Part shown: piece after piece, positions 1 to 12,000 of the stretch
Layout: each line of letters begins with the position of its first letter
How positions within the stretch are numbered: position 1 is the stretch's first letter
Origin: Capnocytophaga gingivalis ATCC 33624
GTDB taxonomy: Bacteria; Bacteroidota; Bacteroidia; Flavobacteriales; Flavobacteriaceae
NCBI RefSeq assembly: GCF_000174755.1
Contig: NZ_ACLQ01000010.1
Location: forward strand, 1 to 64,000
Direction of reading: 5' to 3'
DNA length: 64,000 nt
Position numbers and translations under genes: made by a program
Notes under the pieces: generated by a model
The model's database searches: none
The model's input: only the letters and a program-made list of their open reading frames with translations
Told to the model about the DNA's origin: nothing

Positions 1-10
1 TCATTGATCG

Positions 11-3000
11 CTACCTATAAAGGGTGAAGTGGCCTTTGAAGGTACGGCTGTCATCTGGCTCGTTCAGACGAAGTACATACCAGTAATCTCCCGTTGGAAG
101 TGGTTCGCCTCCGTAGGTACCATCCCACTCTTGACGGTTGTTCAAGGTCGCTATCTGGCGGCCGTAGCGGTCATAGATGATCGTTTCGGCATGTGGATAG
201 CTGGCCAAGTTCAACGGTGCCCATGTGTCATACTCGCCATCTCCATTCGGTGTGAAGTAGTTCGGTATCACCACATCCATATATTCCTTATAGATAAATA
301 CTGAATGAGCACATACCTGCTTGCCTCCATTCTCTTGCTTGAGCTCGCCCTTGCTGTCCTCTACATATACACGGACTTTCTTCTCTACCTTGCCTGTGGC
401 TGGGTTCACCTCTTCATAATCCGTCTTCTGTACGTAGTAAACTACCTCATCTCCTGCCTTCACATCGTCCACCTTCTGTACATAGTGCGCCTTAACCTCT
501 TCTCCTGTGTGGTATTGAGCTCCACTAAAGTATACCGTATAGCGCTCTTTACCTCCCTCTACTTTCACTTTTACTAAGTTAAGGTCGTTGGCGATACTCT
601 GGTTGGTGATCTTGATCGGTGGATAGTACTCAATATTGAGTTCTCTCACTTCCTGACACAATGGCGGATCACTCATCGCTGGGTTATCCTTATTGAAATA
701 GTACAAGTGCAATTCGTATTTGTTCAAGCCTTCTTGCAACGGACGTACCGCATTGAGCTGTGCAAGTAGCGATGCATGGGCTATCTTGTACATATTGTGC
801 GTATTATCAGTTCCTGTAGGCGTAGTTCCATTGAACTCATATCGCTGGATTGGGGATCCACCCTGGGTGGTAATCGCATATCGCAAGCGGTTTATCGCTC
901 CTCCTGAACTTGGGTTGATTACCAAGTATGGAGTCGTTACCGATACATATACATCGTAAGTAGCTTCGGCAGCTGTGTCACTATTAGGACCTGAACCATC
1001 CACTACCAAGACCTTGTTGTTCTCACTGATATCCGCATTACACTGATAGTGTTGTGTGATCACTCCTTTGAGGTCTACCCCTTCTATGATCTCAAACTCT
1101 TTCTTCTGGCTACAACCCTTAGCGTCTTTCACCACCAAGAGGTATTTACCAGCCTTAAGACCTTGTATCTTGAATGGTGTAGCTTCTCTCTCTCCTGTAC
1201 CTCGCTTAGAAGTGCTTTCTCCGTTTTCGAAGAATACCTCCCAGCTATACTGAGGATTTCCTCCCTTGAGTACATACTCTATCTCTCCATTGGCTTCGCC
1301 CTTACATCCTACATGGGTGATGCTATTCTGAGTGATCAGTATCGGTGTAGGTGCGATGATCGCTGTATTGACTACCTCATAGATACATCCATATTCTGTA
1401 TCTTTCACTCCTACCGTGTAAGAGCCTACAGAAAGGTCCTTGAACTGGTTGTTCGTACCCTGCCATCTGTAAGAGCCATCGGCTTGTTTAAGTCCATATT
1501 CGTACTTACCTGAGCCTCCCTGAGCTACTACCTCGAAGGAACCATCAGCGCCATCGTGACAGCTTACGCTAGTGATCTTATCTGCCTGCGCCTTAAGCGG
1601 TGTCTTTGGAGCTACCAGAATCGGTGCAGAGTCTTTTCTACATTCTCCATGACCTGCTACCTTATGGATTACAGAGATTACATAGCTCTTAGTTGTATTG
1701 GTCTGAAGATCCACATCCAACTCAAAGCGGGTATTGTTATGAGCTACTCCATCGAGCAAGTAACGTACATTAAGCGCTGCTGATGCAGGTTCTACACTGG
1801 CCTCTACCACATACTTAATCACATTGTTCACACACTCGTACTTACCTTCGCTGAGCTTGAGGGTCACCTCTGAGCCCGCTTCTATGGTAAGGGTTGCTTC
1901 GGCTTGACAGCCATTCTTATCTCTTATCTTGATGGTATGGTCGCCAGGGGCTAAGCCATCTATGAGGGTACCATTACCATCACTATGGTATTCAACCCAT
2001 GTAGTGCCTCCATCCTTAGAGTATTCGTATACCTTATCATTGCCCACTGTTCTTAGTGGTGTTCCTCCAATCACTCGCAAGTAAGCCTTTCCGTCATTGC
2101 TTCCAGCACAGCTTTCGTGCTCTACCGTATCCATACGTACTGTTACGCTTAGCGGATCCGGTTCGGTGATGGTAAACTCTATAATATCGGTTCCAAGTGG
2201 TGTAGGTTGACCTTTCTCCTTAATCTCATTAGGACGACAACCATTTTCATCCTGTACAATCACATAGTACTTACCTGGAGCTAAGCCTTCGAACTTACCA
2301 CCATTGTCCAAGAAGCGGTCTAAGCGAGGACTAATCGCATAGGTAAGCTTTCTCTGAGTACCATCAAGTTTGGTCTGACCTGAAGTTGTAGTGATCTCGA
2401 TAGAACCATCATGATCTCCGTTACAAGTCACCTGTTTCACTTCGTATTCTACCGTGTACTTGGTTTCTTGTTTTATCGGTACTTGAACTACCTTAGGAAT
2501 ACATACTCCCACGGCTTGGCTAATCTCTACGCTATAGTCATCAGAGGCATCAAGTCCTTCAAATACTCCTTGTGCATTCGGATTCGGTGTAGATAAGCCT
2601 GGTACAACACTTCCATTTCTCTTAAGGGTAAAGACATAAGGCTCATCGTTCTTACCTCCTGTAGCTGTTACCACAATCTTACCATAAGAGCTACCATAGC
2701 ACTTGAGGCTTGTCACACTCTTATCATTATCTATAGCGCCATCTATCGGATTCACTTTGGCTACATGTACCTCGTTGGATTCTCCTTCGCAAGCACCTGT
2801 ACCTCCACCGTTATCCATTACCTTAGCATAGTATACTCTATCCGAGCTTACTGGTGTAGTTACTGCTGCGGCAAAGACAGCCGTTACTCCTGTCTGGTAA
2901 GCTCCCGTAATAGTTGGGGTTACTGGCACTAAAGTACCTGGACGACCTGCACTAATGTCATAGAGTTCTACCTTATAAGTACCTCTTGTAGGATTCATAT

Positions 3001-6000
3001 TCGGTCTGCCCTCTATCTGTACGGTGATGTCACCTGCTGTATTACAGCCTGGGTACTTAGTCAATTCCGCTCTGGCAATGATTGTACCTGGGTCATTGAC
3101 TGTTACAGGTTGTGAATCAACCTTGTCATCGGCACAAAGCATATCCGAGGTGATTCTGATAAAGTACTTACCAGCTCCTAAACCAGAGAAGGTTACCGTA
3201 CCACGAGTGGTTGGGTTATCATCTGGCAAGATTCTACCTAAGGATCTTTCTGTGGTCGCATCGAACAACTCGTAAGACAAGCGTCCTTCTATCAACGTTG
3301 GTGTAGATCCTGAAGGTGATGGTGTGGTAGCTGTTACACTACCTCCTATTACCCCAGTGAGCTTAATCTCTCCATCCTGAGAGCCTACACAGCTTGGTAT
3401 CTTGGTCGCTGTTGGTGCATTCGGTGCTTGTAGCTGCATAGATGGACCATGGTAAGGCACAAAGGTAAAGCTATCCAATTTCCTTGTACATCCGCGTGAG
3501 TCTCTCACTTCTATATAGTGGGTACCCACCCCTACGGTAAAGGTCATCTGATCGGTGAAGCTACCTGCATTACCATCGGTTACTACTCGGTATTGGTATG
3601 GTGCTCCCCAACCTCCTGTCGGAGCTGAGGTAACCCCTATCTGAGCATCGTTCTGAGCTTCTCCATTACAGTAAGTCATATAGCGCAATACCTTGCTCAC
3701 TGCATTGATATTCTGTGGACGGGTAGCTGTAAGCTGCGCCGCTGTCTTACACTGTGTACCCACTACAGTTACCTCAGTCTCAAAAGTTATCGCAGTACCC
3801 TGTGGTACATCTCCTACAGGTATATGTACGGTCATCTGGTCTGAAGCTCCATGCCCTGTCTGGGTACCATAGGTAGTTCCTCCTGACTTCTTCACAAACC
3901 AAGTATATCCTCCAGTACCTATTTCCCCTTCTACTTCTACTCTGAAGGTTACACCAACTGTACCTGGAGCAGGTGAAGCAGTATCTCCACAGATTCCTGC
4001 CGTTACAAAGAAGTTCACTCGTGGTGCTTTAGCCTTCTCTACTCTATATCCACTTGGTACCACAAAAGTACATCCTGTATCCTTATCGGTCAAGGTAATC
4101 TCATAATCGGCACTTTCTTCGGCGATCTGAGGGAAGGTAATCGTACCTACCCCTGTACCCCCTATCTGAGCAGTACCCGCTGTTCTGGCAGCTGAGTCAT
4201 AGCCTGCTACCTCAGTAGGAGCTCCTGCTCCGGTCATCTTTCTTATATATACATTGTATCCTCCTGTATTTGAACCATTCGTACGGGTCACTGTCATGGT
4301 CACCTGTTCCGTACCCGTTGGCTGACAGCTCATCTGTTGGGTACGATGGAAGGTTGCCCCTGTGATCTTTTGTAGTGTCTTAACAGTTCCTACGAATGAA
4401 CCTGGAATAGCCAATACACATCCGTTCGCATCCGTTACTTTTACTACTATCGTATAATCCACATCCTTAGCAGGAAGGTCTATAGTGGCATTCGCTGTGT
4501 ACACTGTAGGTCCTGGGTAAGGTGCTGGAGGTGTAGTAGAGGTTACTGTCTGAGTAAGGATTACATTACCTGCCTCATAAATCTCTACCTTATAAGGTGC
4601 AGTACCTCCCTTAATATTGAGGTAGAGCTGTGCATTGGACTGCTTAGGCGTTACCCCATAGGAAGTGGCAGCACCACAACCTGCCTGAACAATCTCTATA
4701 CCTGGGTTGGCAGGTGGGTTGGCATCAAAGGCTGGGATAGGACGTTCTGTTATCTGAACTACCCCTCCAGAGAAGCCTGTAACATCCTGACCACAACTAC
4801 CATTGGCTGAGCTCTTCACTCTGAGCTGGTAGTAACCCGCCTTAAGTCCTGTTACCTTATAGCGAACTGTACTTGTAGTACGCTCTATGATGTCTCCATC
4901 ACCTACTGTACCTGATCCTATAAATGAACTTGCAGCTCCTGTCGTACTGTAGTATAACTCATATACAAAGGATACATTCTCTCTTCCTGTGGTAATGGTA
5001 CGGGTAAACTCAAAGCTACCAGTAGTACCTCCTGGGGTACAACCTACTACATTGCTAATCTTCGCTGGGTCTATCGTATGGCGTGCCTTTAGATTGTTAG
5101 GATCTTCCGCAGGATTCACCACAATAGGCGCACTGGCTACATACTCATCACAATACTTGTTACCCAAATCCTTCACCCATACGTTGTACGTAATTGGTGC
5201 TGTTGGGAATGGTGGTACTGTATAAGTTACCTTAATCTCCTGGTTATGTAAATTTGTACCTACAGGGGTTACCGCTGTGGTAAAGGTAGTACCTGCTGGT
5301 GCTGTGGTCAAGGCATTTCTTGTGCCTGCGGCTACTCCTGTACCCTCAGTTACCTTGATCAGATAACGATTACCTGCTGGTGTAAATGGTGCAGGTACCG
5401 TAGGTGAGGTCACAAAGTCTGAACCACTAGTGATCTTCAAGTCAAACGTCGCTGTATATACCCCTGCATTGTCACAAGCCATATCCGTCTTCTTCTCAGC
5501 GGTAAACTTAAGCTTAGGATATGTCAAACGCTCGTTAGCTCCCGGTGGCGTTCCTCCTGCATAAGTAATGTTCGCTTCACAAAGACTCTCTTTAGATCTT
5601 ACCTTAACCTTATTCTGATCAAAGAGCGCTGGTATATCTACCTCAACCGTTGCGGCTGGGAAGGTCGTATAGGTACCTCCTCCATCAATAGAGTATTCGT
5701 AATCAGCAAAGGTAAGTGCCGTACCCACTGTCGCATTGATATTCGACAAGGTAATCTTCAGCTTATAGTTCACATCGTTGGCATCACAAGCATTCGCTCC
5801 TGTAGCAGTCTTGTTGATATCCAAGGTCGCTGTAGCAGTATGCTTGCTAGAGAGGAACTTACCTAAGGCATTACCACTTGCGGTAGCAGTTACCTCACAA
5901 CCTGTTGCCTGATCGGTAATTCTTACCTTGAAGGTCAAGGTTGGGAATACTGTACTCCACCAGTTGGTACCCGTTACATTGAAATCTGTCTCTCTAAGAT

Positions 6001-9000
6001 CAAATTCTACATCAGTAGTAAGATCTGTTATATTACGTTTTACTATATTTCTTCTTAAGAAGGAAGTGGAAGGTGCTGTTATGTTATCTTCCATCAACAA
6101 GCTATATGTAAATGGTCCATATCCGCCTGTTGCTCCACCCTTGACAGTGAGTTTGGCTGTACCATCCTGACAGTTCATTGGTTTGGTCTTCGCTGCCACT
6201 ACTGAGAGAGTACCAGGAGTCAATGCACGACCTGCTGCTGGTGGGGTCACTGTGATATCTCCACTATAAGAATCACAACCCGCTGCAGTGAAGGATATCA
6301 CATAGGGTTGACCTGTCGCAGGAAGCGGTGTAGGTCTGTTGTAAGAGATCTCATAGGTATTGGATCCCGCTGGAGTTGGGTTCGCTGTACCTGTACCTAC
6401 CTGTGTGAGACCTGTATTGGTCTTTTCATAAATCTTATAAGGTAAGGCTCCTCCTCCCCCTGTAGTAAGGGTGACGTGGAAACGTATGTTCACTGGTGTG
6501 CTTGCATTATCACAAGCCACTCCTCTACTTGCTGAGTTATCCACCTGAATAGCAGGGGTATTGGCAGAGTTTGTAGGTACTTCCAAACCTTCGTTACATT
6601 CTCCTGAAGAAGAAGAAGTCTCATAGACTACATTTACTGTATAATTCCTACCCTTCTGAAGGCCAGTGAAAGTGTAGGTAGTTCCTGCTGCATAGTTACT
6701 ATGAGGCCCTGAGGTCATTTCTGCTGTATGGGCAATATTATCATAGTTAAGATAGAAGGTTACCTTGTGATAAGTTCCCGTAGCACCAAACTTCACATCC
6801 AAATCAAAATTACTACAATTAGCATTTACCTTAGGTGTAAGGGTCAAATCATTAGCTCGACGTGCAAGGGTAAACTCAGGAATATCCTTTGTACATACCA
6901 CGGCATTGTCAGACTTCCTTCTTACTCCTATCTGAGCGGTAAACTTATCTCCTATGGCCACACCTCCATACATCGCTCCTACCAAGCCTTGACCTGTGTA
7001 TGGTGCCTGTATAGGTCGCTGTGCTTCTGTCTTCCACTGTTCGTCTCCATTGGTTACTGGAGCTCCATTATGTCGTACCAAGCGGTATACTATCTCATAC
7101 TCACTGGCTGGAACTATGGTACTAGTTGCCTTTAGAGCAAAGGCCATAGTAGTATCTGTACAGTTAGGGTTAGACTGAGTCACTGCTCCTGAAGGAGAGA
7201 AGTTAATACTCATATCTGCAATGGTAAAGGATTTACCCACCATCCCTGGAACAGCACAGTTACTATTACCCTCGTCGTATATCTCTACCTTGTAGGTTCC
7301 TTTGGATAAGTTGTCTATCACATAGCCTGTTACTACCATCTCTCCCGTAGTTGGATTGATCGTTACCTTACCTGCTACTGCTACCTTAGGAATACGATAG
7401 GTTACTGTTGGCAAAGCCGCAGGAGCTGTTTTGGTTACTTCCACACGGAACCCTCCTTTACCACGGAAACGCTCAATCACCAAGCTACCACCCTGTCCAT
7501 CTTCACAGGTAGCACTGAAGGATGTATGCTTGATAGTGCCTGAAGGATCTAAATCACCTCCTGTAGGTACTGGATCTTCAATATGAATAGGTGTTGTGGT
7601 CACTTTCTTACCACAAGTAGGAGGTGTTGCCGCTATATCCTTAATATATACATCCCAATCACCACCCGTGGTAATACCTGACTTCGCGTTGGTCGCTGTA
7701 TAGTCACTATCCTGTGGTGGAGTACCCGCTGGTACAAAAGCATAGTGATAAGTAGGGGTTGAACTACCACCTCGTACATGGTTCACTGTGATACTTCCTG
7801 GAGTTACTGGATTAGGAGGACAGGCTGCCGCAGGATGAACTACGGTATAGTCTGCCGTAGTTAGGTTCTCAATCTCTACTGGGATTGATACCTCTATCTC
7901 TTTCTCACAGCTGTACTCATCCTTAGCTCGGATAAGGTAGGTAACTCCTTTTGTCCAACCATCAAGGGTTGTTTTAGGAATGGTATTACCAGACACCGCT
8001 GTCCATGTAGCATCACCCTGTTTCTTCCAATCATAGGTTACTGGCTTGCCATTGCTTGCACCTCCAATGAAAGTGTGGCTAAGCTCCATGTCACCTATAC
8101 CATTGGCAACCACACAGTTTTTGTACTCTGCTTTCACAGTACCAATCTTATGGCGTGCTTCTACCTTGTAGGTGAAGGTGCCATGACCTCCATTACAGTT
8201 GTTGTCGTCTGTAATAGTTATCTGGTAAGTACCTGCTACCACTACATAACGGTAGTTTCCATTCGAATCTGGAGTGAGAATATCGGTAGCTCCTGAAGGA
8301 ATTTTTACTACCTTAATCGTATATCTCAGCGGCGCGCTCGGTGTCTGCTTACCTCCCATGATGTTGAACACTCCTTGGTTAGTACCCGTTGCATTCTGAG
8401 AGAAGATAAGCATCTGCTTCCTATCTATATTACAGTCTAGGTAATCTATAGTCCTATTCTGAGTTACTGTTACTTTAGCATTTCTCTTGATCTCAAAGTC
8501 CTGTGTAACCTCACAAGCCTGATCATTGCTGAACTTCTTCTGATGTCCAGAGGTAATCTTCAATGTATAAAGACCTGGAGCTAAGTTGTTCACAGTAAGA
8601 CCTGCTGTGTTATTAGTGCCTCCCTGTACCTGGGTAGTAGTGCCTCGAGTTACCACCTTCCAAGTATATGCCACATTGCCATAGTTGGCTACCCCAAAGG
8701 TAAGCTTACCATCATTCAAACCATTACAAGTCTCATCTATAGTAGTATGAGAGGTGATTTTCATCTTCTTGGCATCTGTTGCTTCTATAGTAGCTGTTAA
8801 GTCTACATAACTACTAGGACAAGCCTTAGGCTCTTGGTATACATAGATATCGTCCAAGGCAAGGTCATTACCCCCTATGACAGGGCTCTTGCTGACGATC
8901 TCAATACGCAAGGAGGTTACCCCTGGAGAGGCTAACTCACCAGAGAACTCATGCCATGCGTTAGGATCATGACCATTGATAGGTGGAGCCAGAGTAGTAG

Positions 9001-12000
9001 ACTCTGAAAGCACTGCATTTGTTAGCTTATTCACCAAACGAATTTGGAAAGATGGTGAGCCACAAGAAGAACAGTGACAGAGATTGTATACATACATCTT
9101 GAACTTAATAGGTTGGGTAGGTACGACATCCTCTACCTCTTTGACATAGATAGGACGATTGAAACCTATACTACCTACGTTCATAGCCAAGTAGCGCCCA
9201 TTGGTAAGCCCTGTATGATCATTAGGTTTTGTCCAACAACCATTATTCAAGACAAGCGTTCCATTCTCGGAAGAAGTAATCACATATTCCCCATCATTGA
9301 TGAACGAACTTTTGTTAGGCTGACAAGCGTAAGCTGAGTATACATTCGGATCACACCTATTTTCCCCTTGCCCAAAATCTTCTTGTATCAAGACGATAGG
9401 GCTAGGATTTGCGGTTTGCTTATAGAACACCCTTACGGTCTGGGTACCTGATGTGGTAATCGCTGGGAAGACCACATTGGGTACTGTACCATTATTGAAT
9501 GTTCCCGTAGGAGGGGTTGTAGGTAGAGCTCCTGGTGTTGCTCCATGGGTAGGAGTGTGTACAGTAAGGTAGCTATAGTCTGTACGGCTGGAAGTGACCT
9601 TCATACGAGCGATTCCCTCGCAGTCATACTCTATCGTACTGCTAAGGACAGGCTTGGCGATAGGCGCCTCCACCTGTAGGGTCTTACTCCACTCACAGAA
9701 AGGCTGTCCGGCAGCTACTTTATTTCTTACCCGCACTATATAGGTATCAGGACGAAGGTTAGAAAAGCTCTTAGTTGTCTGCCAAGCTCCTCCATTGATA
9801 CTATATTCATATATATTATTAGTTCCGCCTGTTACGTTGGCCACATAAATCTCTGCAGAGTTAGGTGGTGTATCACAAGCAAGCTGTATCACCCCAGCAA
9901 ATGCACGGATAGGTCCATTGCCCTCACTTATGTTGGCTTCTTTAGGATCGGTATGTGGTGGGTTACAGTCAGTACGAGTCTGTCCGTTCTCAAGCTGATA
10001 AGTGATACAATCTTCTGGATAATGACAGGTTACTGTACCCTTAGTATAGTAGATACGTGCACGATAGTCCCCAGGAGCCAAGCCCGTAAAAGTAGGATCT
10101 GATTGATCCTTGATTGGAGACGACCAATCAGGCCAAGTGCCGTTAGAGTTCTTTTTGATCAACTTATACTTTATGGTATAGTCTGTAGTGACAAAGTTTG
10201 CATTGATGTTATCCACCTTCAGGCTACCTGTAGCAGGGCCACAGACTGCATCAACCACTTTGGTAAGGTCAAAGGTTGGTTTTTCCTGATAAGTGTAAGT
10301 AATATTCTTTGTCGCTGCACAGTTATTTTCATCATATACTGTTACCTTATATATCTTAGAACCAGGTCCTGCCCAAGGATCTTTGATCTTGAGAGTATAG
10401 GTGTGTACCTCAGGGGTTCCTGCCTTGTTCTCGAAGACTTCACTTACATTATTATTATGAATACCATCCACGATGAAGTGGTAGCGCCCATTGACAGAAT
10501 TGAGCTTACCTCCCTGTACGGTAACGGTGAGTTCCTTTTCTAAACCACAAGTGATGGTCTTGGCCGCTCCATTGTTAATCTTCAGCTCAGGGATCTGAGT
10601 AATCTCAAAATTACTTTGTGTCACAGAACAGCCTGTCTTGTAGGTAGGAGTAAGTGTTACTGAATAGTTATTACCTGCTGCAAGTGAATGAAGGACAGCC
10701 TTGGTAGCAGGGATATTATCTGAGTTAAGCTGGGTAGTATTAGTTACTGTATAAGTATGTATAAGAGTTGTACCCTTCTTCACCTCTATCTTGACAGGGA
10801 GAGTGACATTGGCATCCAAGACTATACGCATCTTTCCAGTGTTAGGATTGGAGCTCACACACTTGACCTCCTCTACCTGTGTAAGAGTAAAGGCATTAGT
10901 AGTAGTTAATTCATATACATCTACTTCCTTAATATATTCACACACATTATTTTGAAAAGGTGTAGCACCTCCAGTGAGTTTTTGGCGAATATACACTTTA
11001 TAGTGTCCTGCTTGTGTTACAGGAATATCTATAGCTGTCTGCCCAGTAGGAATATCTGTATAATTGGAAGAAGCAGGACCTTGCAACTTGTATTGGAAAG
11101 AACCTGTAGGGATTCCTGTTATTTTGATTTTCCCAGTACCACAGATGATATTTTCAGCAATAGCATTATAATTAACCTCTCCCTTATAGGCACGGAAGTG
11201 ATAAGTAAGTGGACAATTGGCATGCCCTAATCGCACGGCGAACTCTGTACCATTGGCATATTTCACCAAGGCAGGTGTCATGTTCAGATTCTTACCTGTA
11301 TGTATGAACTCCCAGTTACTATCTGTTTGTATACCTGTGTTAGCAACCTGAGGAGGACAGTCATCTGCAGCTCTTTGGGTCTTATATCGATACCAAGTCA
11401 CCTGCGTATCCGAAAGTGTAGCATTGTTGATAGCCATAGGTACATTGGTATTACATACAGAAACCCCGAGATACTCTATCCCTGTATTATTACATACCTT
11501 TCGTTCAGTGACATACGAAGCATCACGCATAGGATGTCTTTCTTCCCCAGTACGTGTCTGCACATTATATTTTATTCTTAACTGGTTGTTACAACGGTTT
11601 CCTCCTGGTGGCAGTGTACGCTCTACCCAATATACCCCTGGGGTCGAGATTTGGAGATCCTCAGTGGTAGCGATTGTACCAGTCTGCCCCTCCTTAGTCC
11701 ACTTCCATGCAGCAAAGCCAGCTCCTCCTTTTAGGGTCATATTGCCACAATAAGGCAAGTCTTGAGCCTGACAAGTATCATCCTTGACAAAGAAAATTGT
11801 TGCACTCTCGTTATTTTGGTCACAAGCGCTCCCAGTAGTAGCGGATGAACCCGTGCGATATTCCTTATTGTCCAAGACCGCATGATAGACCATTTCTGCT
11901 TGGTTTTTGAACTCATTGGAACATAAGTCAATAAGATTGGCACAATCAGGCTGTACCTTCACATTGATTGTAATAGATGCCGAGAAAGGTGCTGTAGAAG

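Noticed and set aside
1049-1513. Plus-strand reading frames within the giant adhesin gene (for example 154 codons at 1049)
   Set aside because: They lie opposite a continuous 4,437-codon frame with clear domain content and look like no known protein.
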